From contig NZ_QGGO01000038.1 of NCBI RefSeq assembly GCF_003148625.1, forward strand, positions 1 through 53,263: 53,263 nt of DNA, given 5' to 3'. A program made the translations under genes and the position numbers. Of the stretch, positions 25,273-34,600 are shown one piece after another (position 1 is the stretch's first letter; every line of letters begins with the position of its first letter). This DNA comes from Arcicella aurantiaca (GTDB taxonomy: Bacteria; Bacteroidota; Bacteroidia; Cytophagales; Spirosomataceae). The notes beneath the pieces were generated by a model. That model had not been told where the DNA came from. It did not search any database and was given only the letters and a program-made list of their open reading frames with translations.

Positions 25273-27513
25273 ATGTTTCATATCACTCCTATTTCTGTTT
25301 TTCATAAACAGAAAAACTTACTCGTATTCCTGTATTTTATCACTTTCGGAGCATATTCTCAAAATCTAACAGGTATCGTTTTAGAGAAAAAAGCCGATGG
25401 CAAAACCGAAGCTCTCATTGGAGCAACTCTTCGTTGGAAAAATGCTCATAACGGAGCATCCACCAATTCAGAAGGTAAATTTACCTTGGTGAAAAGCCTT
25501 GAAAATCACGAACTAATTATTAGTTCGGTCGGCTACAAAACCGATACCATCATGGTACATTCGGTTAATTTTCTAAGGATTTACTTACAATCTGAAAGTT
25601 CAACTTTACAAGAAGTGGTCATTACGGCTGGTAGTACCAATATAGACCGCATGAATCCCATTCAAACGGAAATGATTACCGCTAAAACTCTTGGTAAAGC
25701 TGCCTGTTGCAACTTATCCGAAAGTTTTGAAACCAACGCCAGTGTATCGGTGAGTTATGCCGATGCGGTAACAGGTTCAAAACAAATTCAATTATTGGGA
25801 TTAAGTGGTAATTACATCCAAACCAATACCGAAAATATCCCCAATCTCAGAGGCTTAAATACCACCTTTGGCATCAACTTTATTCCTGGCACTTGGATTT
25901 CTTCCATTGATGTTGGCAAAGGAGCTGGTTCTGTGGTAAATGGTTACGAATCCATGACAGGACAAATAAACATTGAACTCCAAAAGCCTGATTTAGCAGA
26001 AAAGCTATCCTTAAATACTTATTTTAGCAGTTTTGGACGGGCTGAAATTAACCTAAACCTTGCCAATAAAATCAATAAAAATTGGTCGGTTGGTTTACTT
26101 ACTCACGCATCCACTTTACAAACCCGTTCGGATAAAAATAAAGATGGGTTCTTAGATTTACCCCTTTATTCACAGTATAATGCCTTGAATCGTTGGAAGT
26201 TTCAGAACGAAAAATACATGGTTCAATTTGGCATAAAAGGCTTGTACGAAGACCGTTTAGCTGGACAAACCAATTTCACAGCAGAACAAAGAGGTTCAAG
26301 ATTGGTGTATGGTTTTGGAAGTTTAACCAAACGAATTGAATTTTTTAGTAAAACGGCAAGGCTATTTTCTGATAAACCCTACAAAGGATTAGGCTTAATT
26401 CTGAGTGGTATTATCCACGATAATCAGTCGTATTTTGGACTAAGAAACTATATAGGAAAGCAAAAAACTTTGTACGGTAATTTGATTTATCAAAACATTA
26501 TTGACAATACCAATCATCAATATAAAGCAGGTTTAAGCTATTTATTGGATGATTATAACGAAACTTTATCGGGCATTACTCCACGACTCAGACAAGAATC
26601 GGTGACAGGTGCTTTTTTTGAATATACCTACACTTATCCTACCAAATTAACCGTAGTAGCAGGTGGAAGAGTTGATTTTCATAACCTGTACGGTACAAGA
26701 TTTACGCCCAGAATTCATACCAAATATGACATAAGCCCAAGCGTACACCTGAGAGCGAGTGCAGGTAAAGGCTGGCGAGTGTCCAATCCCTTAGCGGAAA
26801 ATTATGGTTTATTGGTCAGTTCCCGAAGTGTACAAATTGACTCCAATTTGCAACCCGAAGAAACATGGAATTATGGCGTAAGTCTGAGTAATGAATTCCT
26901 ACTATTTGGCAAAAAAGCCTCTTTAATTTTTGATACCTATCGAACCGATTTTCAAAATCAATTGGTGGTAGATATGGAAACGGCAGGTTTGCTCAAATTC
27001 TATAATTTACAAGGACGCTCATATTCCAATAGTTTTCAAGCAGAATTTAATTATACCCCTATCAAACGATTTGAGGTGAAATTAGCCTACCGTTTATTTG
27101 ATGTGAAAAATGATTTTACCAACGAAGACGGTTCAAAAACCTTATTAACTCGTCAGTTTTTAAACCGAGATAGAATTTTATTTAACGTTGGCTACGCTTT
27201 GCCGTATGATAAATGGAAGTTTGATTTTACATGGCAATGGAATGGTGCAAGGCGATTACCCAATATGCCCGAACACTTAGGGTTGAATTGGCAGACCACC
27301 GCCCCTGCATTTTCTAATATCAATGCCCAAGTTACCAAAACATTCTTGAAATGGGATATGTACGTGGGAGGTGAAAACCTCAATAATTTCACGCAAGCCA
27401 ATCCCATCATTGCTGCTGATGACCCCTTTGGAAGAAATTTCGATGCGGGTATGTCGTGGGGACCCATTATTGGGCGAATGGTTTACGTGGGAATGCGTTA
27501 CAAAATCAAATAA
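25273..27513 (+). CDS. TonB-dependent receptor of the metal locus
   Basis: 746 residues: signal peptide (NLLVFLYFITFGAYSQ), carboxypeptidase-like N-terminal extension (TGIVLEKKADGKTEALIGAT), a plug domain (LQEVVITAGSTNIDRMNPIQ) and a beta-barrel ending VYVGMRYKIK. It is expected to move a ligand across the outer membrane with TonB energy. The plug contains a CC pair (KAACCNLSES), and the neighbours are copper-type genes, so a copper chelate is the likely substrate. The next gene starts 13 bases after its stop, indicating one operon. Confidence 0.85.
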   Translation: MFHITPISVFHKQKNLLVFLYFITFGAYSQNLTGIVLEKKADGKTEALIGATLRWKNAHNGASTNSEGKFTLVKSLENHELIISSVGYKTDTIMVHSVNFLRIYLQSESSTLQEVVITAGSTNIDRMNPIQTEMITAKTLGKAACCNLSESFETNASVSVSYADAVTGSKQIQLLGLSGNYIQTNTENIPNLRGLNTTFGINFIPGTWISSIDVGKGAGSVVNGYESMTGQINIELQKPDLAEKLSLNTYFSSFGRAEINLNLANKINKNWSVGLLTHASTLQTRSDKNKDGFLDLPLYSQYNALNRWKFQNEKYMVQFGIKGLYEDRLAGQTNFTAEQRGSRLVYGFGSLTKRIEFFSKTARLFSDKPYKGLGLILSGIIHDNQSYFGLRNYIGKQKTLYGNLIYQNIIDNTNHQYKAGLSYLLDDYNETLSGITPRLRQESVTGAFFEYTYTYPTKLTVVAGGRVDFHNLYGTRFTPRIHTKYDISPSVHLRASAGKGWRVSNPLAENYGLLVSSRSVQIDSNLQPEETWNYGVSLSNEFLLFGKKASLIFDTYRTDFQNQLVVDMETAGLLKFYNLQGRSYSNSFQAEFNYTPIKRFEVKLAYRLFDVKNDFTNEDGSKTLLTRQFLNRDRILFNVGYALPYDKWKFDFTWQWNGARRLPNMPEHLGLNWQTTAPAFSNINAQVTKTFLKWDMYVGGENLNNFTQANPIIAADDPFGRNFDAGMSWGPIIGRMVYVGMRYKIK

Positions 27514-27526
27514 ATTTTACAGAACC

Positions 27527-28084
27527 ATGAATTTATATATCAAAAATATGGTTTGTGACCGCTGTAAAATGGTGGTTACAGACATCTTTAAACAAATCAA
27601 TATTTCACCCATTAGTGTAGGATTGGGCGAAGTTGTTATCCAAGAAGACCTAAGCGAAGAACAGGAAGATGCTCTGAGTGTTCGTTTGCAGCAAGTCGGT
27701 TTTGAATTATTATCCGATAAACGAATTCAAACGGTGGAAAAAGTGAAAACTACCATTATCGAGTTAGTGAATGAACATCCTGATATACTCCGTAAATACA
27801 ATCCATCGGTCTATATTTCAGAAAAAGTGGGCAGAGAATACAAATACTTGACGACTATATTTTCAGCAATAGAAGGAAATACCATCGAGCAATTTTTGAT
27901 TTGTCAGAAAATTGAAAAAGTCAAAGAATTACTCATTAAAGATGAATTATCGCTGAGTCAAATATCCGATGTTTTACAGTATAGTAGTGTTCAACATCTT
28001 TCGATGCAATTTAAAAAAATAGTAGGTTTTACAACGACTCATTTTAAGGAATTACAAAAACAAAAATATGTATTAAAAGAATAA
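27527..28084 (+). CDS. AraC-type regulator with an HMA-like N-terminus
   Basis: 185 residues from the ATG at 27527; the longer frame upstream lies inside the receptor gene. The N-terminus MNLYIKNMVCDRCKMVVTDI has the CxxC of heavy-metal-associated domains, and the region to about 65 fits that fold. The C-terminus is an AraC-type HTH (IEKVKELLIKDELSLSQISD, then LQYSSVQHLSMQFKKIVGFT). A metal sensor that controls this locus is a reasonable reading: the sensing part and DNA-binding part are in one protein and the gene lies within the locus. Confidence 0.75.
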   Translation: MNLYIKNMVCDRCKMVVTDIFKQINISPISVGLGEVVIQEDLSEEQEDALSVRLQQVGFELLSDKRIQTVEKVKTTIIELVNEHPDILRKYNPSVYISEKVGREYKYLTTIFSAIEGNTIEQFLICQKIEKVKELLIKDELSLSQISDVLQYSSVQHLSMQFKKIVGFTTTHFKELQKQKYVLKE

Positions 28085-28116
28085 ACATCATTTAAACTTC
28101 AAAAAATAACAGAAAA

Positions 28117-29175
28117 ATGAAAAAGATTATCATTCCTATTTTTAGCATCATGTTAGGTGGTTGTATGAATATGACAACCGAACAGCCACAATTAAATATT
28201 AACTATCCAGCCGCTTATGTGGTTAATGGCGAGAGTAGCACGTTATCCGTTATCAATTTGAATACCAACGAAGTAACTGATTTAATCCAATTGACCGATA
28301 ATTCTGGTACTCAAATGTCGGGTATGAATATGGGAGCATTTTTATCTTATCCACATCATATCTATTTGAATCCTGCAAAAACACAGATTTCGATTGCAGC
28401 ACCTGGCATGGATTTAAGTGCTGGACATTCCATTAATACCGCAGGAATGACTGGCAAAGTAGCCGTTTTGGATGCCAACAAAGGTACTAATGTGAAAGTT
28501 TTTGATTCTATCGGTATGAACCATAATGCTATTTATACGCCCGATGGAGCAGAAATCTGGACTTCTCAAATGGATGAAGCAGGAAAAATACTGGTCTATG
28601 ATGCTAATACCTACGCTTTAAAAACGAAGATTTCAGTAGGAAAAGAACCTGCCGAAATTACTTTTTCCAATGATGGAAATACGGCTTTTGTAGCCAATGG
28701 CATGGATAATACCGTAACAGCGATTAACCCTAATACCAAAATTATTGTAGGTACAATTCCCGTTGGGCTGAATCCTGTGGGAGCGTGGACGGGTTCGGAT
28801 AATCGAATGTACGTGGACAATGAAGATGGTCAATCAGTTTCCATTATTGATGTAAAAACCTTGAAAGTGGTAGAAACCATTGCATTAGGTTTTATGCCAG
28901 GTTATGTAGCGTATCAAGGTGATATGAAAGAAATGTGGGTAACTGACCCAATGGCAGGTAAAGTGCATTGGTGGACAAAAGATACCAGTGGTAAAATGAT
29001 TCATGCAGGAGCATTTGCCACCGCTGGAGGAAGTCATGCCATTGCCTTTAAAGACATGACGGCTTACGTGACCAATCAAGAAGCTGCCAGTGTTTCTGTC
29101 ATTGATGTAATGCAACACAAGGTTACAAAGACAATTTCGGTAGGTAAAAAACCCAACGGAATCGTTATTAGATAA
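28117..29175 (+). CDS. YVTN/40-residue-repeat beta-propeller lipoprotein
   Basis: 352 residues. A lipoprotein signal ends GGC at residue 16. Repeats of the YVTN type follow (KISVGKEPAEITFSNDGNTA, VGTIPVGLNPVGAWTG, KTISVGKKPNGIVI), giving a seven-bladed propeller. The early part is rich in Met and His (MNMGAFLSYPHH, GMDLSAGHS), which suits binding of Cu(I). It sits between the AraC regulator and the HMA protein. A periplasmic metal-binding or scaffold role is inferred; no enzyme motif is visible. Confidence 0.75.
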   Translation: MKKIIIPIFSIMLGGCMNMTTEQPQLNINYPAAYVVNGESSTLSVINLNTNEVTDLIQLTDNSGTQMSGMNMGAFLSYPHHIYLNPAKTQISIAAPGMDLSAGHSINTAGMTGKVAVLDANKGTNVKVFDSIGMNHNAIYTPDGAEIWTSQMDEAGKILVYDANTYALKTKISVGKEPAEITFSNDGNTAFVANGMDNTVTAINPNTKIIVGTIPVGLNPVGAWTGSDNRMYVDNEDGQSVSIIDVKTLKVVETIALGFMPGYVAYQGDMKEMWVTDPMAGKVHWWTKDTSGKMIHAGAFATAGGSHAIAFKDMTAYVTNQEAASVSVIDVMQHKVTKTISVGKKPNGIVIR

Positions 29176-29223
29176 AATATAAATAATTTAAAATCAATTA
29201 ATTAAACGCAAAAAACTCATCCA

Positions 29224-29568
29224 ATGAAAAATGCAATTTTAACCATCATACTGGTAATTTCTTCTGTTATTAGCTACTGTTCAACTCCAAAATTAGAAAC
29301 GGTAAAAATTAAAACTTCTGCCATTTGTGAAATGTGCAAAGCAACGATTGAAAAAAAGTTAGCTTTTACCAAAGGTGTAACTGAATCCAATTTGAATTTA
29401 GATGATAAAGTAGTAACGGTCATTTATAATCCTAAAAAAACGGATGTACAGAGTATCAAAAAATCTATTTCCGAAGCAGGTTATGATGCCGATGAAGTGA
29501 TGGCAGATGAAAAAGGATACAATAAACTATCAGATTGTTGCCAAAAAGATGCTAAACCGCATCATTGA
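29224..29568 (+). CDS. Secreted heavy-metal-associated (HMA) domain protein
   Basis: 114 residues: signal peptide (AILTIILVISSVISYCS), then a full HMA domain with metal-binding motif SAICEMCKATIEKKL and the DDKVVTVIYNPKKTDVQSIK strand/helix. The C-terminal tail SDCCQKDAKPHH adds a CC pair and two His. It probably acts as a periplasmic copper chaperone, handing metal to the CusBA pump encoded downstream. Confidence 0.8.
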   Translation: MKNAILTIILVISSVISYCSTPKLETVKIKTSAICEMCKATIEKKLAFTKGVTESNLNLDDKVVTVIYNPKKTDVQSIKKSISEAGYDADEVMADEKGYNKLSDCCQKDAKPHH

Positions 29569-29612
29569 TTTACGTTCATCAATTGGACTTTTAAACATTA
29601 AAATCTAAAATC

Positions 29613-30212
29613 ATGAAAAAAATATTGGTTGTCTGTTCATTACTTGCTTGCTTTTCAGCCAAAGCACAATTGAACATTCCAGAGCCGAGGCAACAAACCG
29701 CTACCCACGCTGGACACGATATGAGTAAAGACATGGGAGGTATGAAAATGGAAAATACTACCCCAAAACCAACATTAGACCCAGAAGTACAGGCGAGCAT
29801 CACCAAAAGTTTAAGTAATTATTACGCCTTGAAAAATGCGTTGATAGCCGATGATGGAAATACTGCCAATGTACAAGCAGGTGAATTAGTAAAGACGATT
29901 TCGGCATTGCCAATGGCAAAATTAAATACCCAACAGCACACCCTTTTCATGGGATTATCCGAAAAAATCAAATTTGATGCCAGCCATATTAACGAAACAA
30001 AAGACGTAAAGCATCAAAGAGAGCATTTTAATGATTTATCGAATAATGTTTTTGCTTTGGTAAAAGGCTTAAATGCGAATCAAAACCCTGTTTATCAACA
30101 ATACTGCCCAATGGCAAAAGCGTATTGGTTGAGTGATAACGCTGCGGTGAAAAATCCGTATTATGGAAAGCGTATGCTTACTTGTGGAAAGGTATCGGAG
30201 ACGTTGAAGTAA
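29613..30212 (+). CDS. DUF3347-domain protein
   Basis: 199 residues. A signal peptide (ILVVCSLLACFSAKAQ) is followed by a Met/His-rich linker (HAGHDMSKDMGGMKM) and a helical DUF3347 domain with the conserved late motif QYCPMAKAYWLSDNAAVKNP then YYGKRMLTCG. The domain is common next to copper efflux genes in Bacteroidota and has two cysteines and several Met in it. Periplasmic copper binding is inferred. Confidence 0.8.
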   Translation: MKKILVVCSLLACFSAKAQLNIPEPRQQTATHAGHDMSKDMGGMKMENTTPKPTLDPEVQASITKSLSNYYALKNALIADDGNTANVQAGELVKTISALPMAKLNTQQHTLFMGLSEKIKFDASHINETKDVKHQREHFNDLSNNVFALVKGLNANQNPVYQQYCPMAKAYWLSDNAAVKNPYYGKRMLTCGKVSETLK

Positions 30213-30327
30213 ATAAATAAACCCGAAAATTATATAAGACATACTCTAAATTGCGTAACAATCAATTTGCTGATTTTCAAAACTTTACATTATATAAATA
30301 ACTCTATAAAATGTAAACCGTATAAAA

Positions 30328-30461
30328 ATGAAAAATTCAAAAGTATGTATAGATGCTTGTTTAGCTTGCATGATTGAATGTGAAAAATTGCAGACCATGC
30401 CACTTGTTGCAAGACTTGTGCAGAAGCGTGTAGAAAATGTGTAGAAATCTGTAAAATGTAG
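30328..30461 (+). pseudogene. Cys-rich four-helix-bundle copper-storage protein, deleted and frameshifted
   Basis: The first 19 codons give MKNSKVCIDACLACMIECE, the Cys-spaced first helix of the family. The frame then changes and the final 23 codons read, in another frame, ATCCKTCAEACRKCVEICKM, the Cys-spaced last helix. The intact family is about 100-130 residues, so roughly half is missing between the two parts. As it stands the main frame ends after 38 residues. The gene is a remnant in an otherwise intact metal operon. Confidence 0.75.
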
Positions 30462-30464
30462 AAA

Positions 30465-31169
30465 ATGACACATACCTATCAACTCTCGGGTATGACCTGT
30501 GGTAGCTGTGAAGCCAAAGTAAAAAGTAGTTTGTTAAGTTTAGAAAATGTTACCTCGGTAGAAGTGTCAAAGGATTCTAATACTGCCATGATTTCAATGG
30601 ATAAGCATATTGCCCTTAGTGATTTTCAAAAATCATTAGGAGGAACGGAGAGTAAATACCAAATATCAGCCTTGCAACATACTGAAATTGTAGAGCAAGC
30701 AAAATCTTGGTTTGAGACTTACAAGCCCATTTTATTGATTTTTGGCTACATTTCAGCAGTAACTTTATTAATTCAAATGGGGAATAATTCTTTTAATTTT
30801 ATGCAATGGATGGGGCATTTTATGGCAGGTTTCTTCTTAGTATTCTCCTTCTTTAAGTTGTTGAATTTAAAAGGATTTGCTGAAAGTTATCAAATGTATG
30901 ATGTGCTTGCGAAACAAATACCTGTTTGGGGTTATCTGTATGCTTTTATTGAATTGGGATTAGGTTTGGCGTATTTAATGAACTTCCAACCCATGTTAAT
31001 TAATACCATAACTTTTGTAGTGATGAGTATTAGTATCATTGGGGTTTTGCAAAGTGTGTTAAACAAAAAGAAAATCCAATGTGCTTGTTTGGGGGCGGTG
31101 TTTAATTTACCGATGAGTACCGTAACTATTATTGAAGATGCTTTGATGATTGTGCGGGCGTTACGTTAA
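30465..31169 (+). CDS. HMA domain fused to a MauE/DoxX-like membrane domain
   Basis: 234 residues. Residues 1-65 are an HMA domain with metal motif SGMTCGSCEAKVKSSL. The rest has four membrane segments (PILLIFGYISAVTLLI, MGHFMAGFFLVFSFFKLLN, YLYAFIELGLGLAYLM, ITFVVMSISIIGVLQS), the MauE-like plan, plus a late CACLG motif. It probably takes copper or thiol chemistry at the inner membrane. It starts 4 bases after the copper-storage remnant. Confidence 0.75.
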   Translation: MTHTYQLSGMTCGSCEAKVKSSLLSLENVTSVEVSKDSNTAMISMDKHIALSDFQKSLGGTESKYQISALQHTEIVEQAKSWFETYKPILLIFGYISAVTLLIQMGNNSFNFMQWMGHFMAGFFLVFSFFKLLNLKGFAESYQMYDVLAKQIPVWGYLYAFIELGLGLAYLMNFQPMLINTITFVVMSISIIGVLQSVLNKKKIQCACLGAVFNLPMSTVTIIEDALMIVRALR

Positions 31170-31235
31170 ATTATTGAGCTTTAAAATAATCTTTTTGCCT
31201 ACCTGTTGCACTGGTTTTTCTCCTACATTTGCCCA

Positions 31236-31565
31236 ATGAAATTCTTTTCAGTCATATTCTCTTTATACATTCTCATTCTCTCGTGTATGCCTTGTGGTGA
31301 TACGGAAGACTGTAAGGTATTGGATAATGGAAAAGAAACTTTTTCGCAAACTGACCACCAAGACCACCAAGAGGATACAGAATCATGTTCACCTTTTTGT
31401 ACTTGTGCTTGTTGTGGTTCAACCATTGTTTTTAGTTTTCAGTGTGCTGTCTTAATGACTGAAAATACCCCTTCTTTTTTTTCCCTAAGTGAGAGAATCA
31501 TCCCTAAAAATGACTCTTTTGCTTCTAATTTCTACGGAAATATTTGGCAGCCGCCCAAAATCTAA
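31236..31565 (+). CDS. DUF6660-like small secreted Cys/His-rich protein
   Basis: About 109 residues from the ATG at 31236 (MKFFSVIFSLYILILSCMPC). An upstream ATG at 31206 is possible but spoils the signal peptide. The mature part is rich in His, Asp and Cys (QTDHQDHQEDTESCSPFCTC, then ACCG), followed by a Phe-rich segment and an IWQPPKI end. The layout resembles DUF6660 proteins encoded before CusA-type pumps. Metal binding in the periplasm is inferred. Confidence 0.65.
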   Translation: MKFFSVIFSLYILILSCMPCGDTEDCKVLDNGKETFSQTDHQDHQEDTESCSPFCTCACCGSTIVFSFQCAVLMTENTPSFFSLSERIIPKNDSFASNFYGNIWQPPKI

Positions 31566-31653
31566 AATGTTGATATTTTACTGTTTTTAATCATTACTGA
31601 TAAGCCCTTTTCAGTAGGGTTTTCTGTATTTCAATAAAATTTAGATTCAAAAA

Positions 31654-34600
31654 ATGTTAGATAAAATCATTCATTTTTCCATCAATAATAAATTTATTGT
31701 GGGATTATTCACGTTGGCATTGGTGCTGGTGGGCATTTACAATTTAAGTCGTTTGCCCATTGATGCCCTACCCGATATTACCAACAATCAAGTACAAGTT
31801 ATTACTACCGCCCCTACTTTGGCAACCCAAGAGGTAGAACAATTTATTACTTATCCCATTGAGCAAACGATGAAAACGATTCCTAAAATCGTTGAAATGC
31901 GTTCTTTTAGCCGTTTTGGGTTAAGTGTAATTACCCTTGTTTTTGAGGAAAACGTAGATATTTATTGGGCAAGGCAGCAAATGAGTGAAAAACTCAAAGA
32001 TGCCGAAAGACTGATTCCCAAAGGAACAGGCATTCCCGAATTAGCTCCCATTAGTACAGGTCTGGGCGAAATTTACCAATATGTTATTTACGCTAAAAAA
32101 GGTTTTGAAACTCAATTCGATGCCTCAAAACTGCGTAGTATTCAAGATTGGGTGGTGAAACCTCAACTATTGGGAACGGCAGGAATTGCCGAAGTAACTA
32201 CTTTGGGTGGCAGTCTGAAACAGTATGAAATAGCTGTGCAACCTGACCGACTCAAAAGTATGAATGTAACCATTACAGATATTTTTGAAGCCCTCGAAAA
32301 GAACAATGAAAATACAGGTGGTGCATACATCGACAAACAGCCTTATGTCTATTTTATTCGGGCTTTGGGAATGGTTAAAAACATTCCTGATATTGAAAAA
32401 ATAGTTGTCAAAACTAATAATGGCATTCCTATTTTAGTCAGAGATGTTGCCAAAGTACAAGAAGGTTCAGCTTTGCGATACGGAGCTGTTACCAAAGATG
32501 GCAAAGGGGAAGTGGTAGGCGGAATGGTGCTGATGCTCAAAGGTGAAAACTCGTCCGCAGTGGTAAATCGAACCAAAGCCAAAGTTGAACAAATCCGTAA
32601 ATCATTGCCCGAAGGCGTGGCTCTTGAACCATTTATTGACCGAACAAAATTGGTTAATCATGCCATTGGAACAGTTGAAAGCAATCTTTTGGAAGGAGCA
32701 TTGATTGTCATTTTTGTGTTGGTATTGCTTTTGGGCAATTGGCGAGCAGGTTTAATTGTGGCATCCGTTATTCCTTTGGCGTTACTTTTTGCCGTAATCA
32801 TGATGAATCTTTTTGGCGTGAGTGGCAACTTAATGAGTTTAGGAGCGATTGATTTTGGACTTATTGTGGACGGTGCAGTTATTATTGTAGAAGCGGTTAT
32901 CCACCGACTTCACCAAAATAAAGAGGGCAATTTGGATAGCCAACAAATGGATGATGAAGTTTTACACGCTGCCACCAAAATCAGAAGTAGTGCTGCTTTC
33001 GGTGAAATCATTATCTTAATTGTGTATTTACCTATTTTGGCTTTGGTTGGTACAGAGGGAAAAATGTTTAAACCAATGGCTCAAACGGTTTCCTTTGCTA
33101 TTTTGGGAGCTTTTATACTTTCGCTGACTTACGTCCCAATGGCTTCTGCTTTGTTTTTGAGTAAAACCATTAGCCATAAAAAGAATATTTCAGATAAAAT
33201 TATCGACTTTGTTGAGCGTTTTTATCGCCCAATTTTAGAGAAAGCCTTACAATTAAAAGCACTTGTTTTAAGTATTTCAGTAGCATTATTCTTGATAGCC
33301 TTATTGGTTTTTAGTCGGATGGGGGGCGAATTTATTCCTACTTTGGAAGAGGGAGACTATGCTATCAATTTTAGAATTGCCAATGGTAGTTCTTTGAGTA
33401 TGAGTATTGAAACTTCCACCCAATTAGAAAAAATACTGAAAAATAAATTTCCCGAAGTAGTAGAAGTAGTAGCAAAGATTGGTTCTGCCGAAATTCCCAC
33501 TGACCCCATGCCCATTGAAACGGGGGATTTAATTATCATTCTAAAAGATAAAAAAGAATGGACAACGACCCAAGATTTCTATGAATTGGCGGAAATGATG
33601 AAAGAAGAAATGGAGCAAATTCCAGGCGTTGGTTTTGAAGTTTCGCAACCTATCCAAATGCGTTTTAATGAATTAATGACGGGCGTAAGAAGTGATGTAG
33701 CCATTAAAATCTTTGGGGAAGATTTAGAAAAATTAGCGGCAACCGCCAATAATGCTATTGGTTTAATCGGAAATATTGAAGGTGTGGCAGACATCAAAGC
33801 CGAGCAAGTGACGGGTATGCCACAAATTACAGTACGTTATAATCCTGATAAAATGGCTCTGTACGGCTTGAACGTAGGCGATTTGAACAAAGTTGTACGA
33901 ACAGGTTTTGCAGGAGAAGCCACAGGAGTGGTTTATGAAGGTGAAAAACGTTATGATTTAGTGGTACGTTTAGATAAGGATTTTCGTCAGGATATTTCTA
34001 ACGTAAAAAATATATTCATCAGCCTTCCATCGGGTAATCAAATTCCTTTGGAACAAGTGGCAGACGTAAATTTTGAGCAAGGTCCCGCCCAAATAAGTCG
34101 TGAAGACGGCAGACGTAGAATTGTCATTGGCTTGAATGTTCGTGGACGGGATGTAAAATCGGTGGTCAATGATATTCAAGCAAAATTAGATAAAAAATTG
34201 AAATTGCCCGAAGGCTATTATGTAACGTATGGCGGGCAATTTGAAAATTTAGTGGAAGCCAATAAACGGCTTGCAGTAGCTGTTCCTGTGGCATTACTCT
34301 TGATTTTTATTCTCTTATTCTTCACTTTTAAATCCGTCAAACAATCCCTTTTAATTTTTACTGCCATTCCCCTGTCAGCCATTGGAGGCGTATTCGCTTT
34401 GTGGTTGCGTGGAATGCCTTTTAGTATTTCGGCAGGAATTGGTTTCATTGCCCTTTTTGGCGTAGCAGTTTTAAATGGAATTGTACTCATTGGCTATTTT
34501 AATCAATTAAAAGCCGAAGGTTGGGACGATATTTTAGAGAGAATTAAAGAAGGGACAAAAGTACGTTTACGTCCCGTAGTAATGACAGCAGCCGTAGCTT

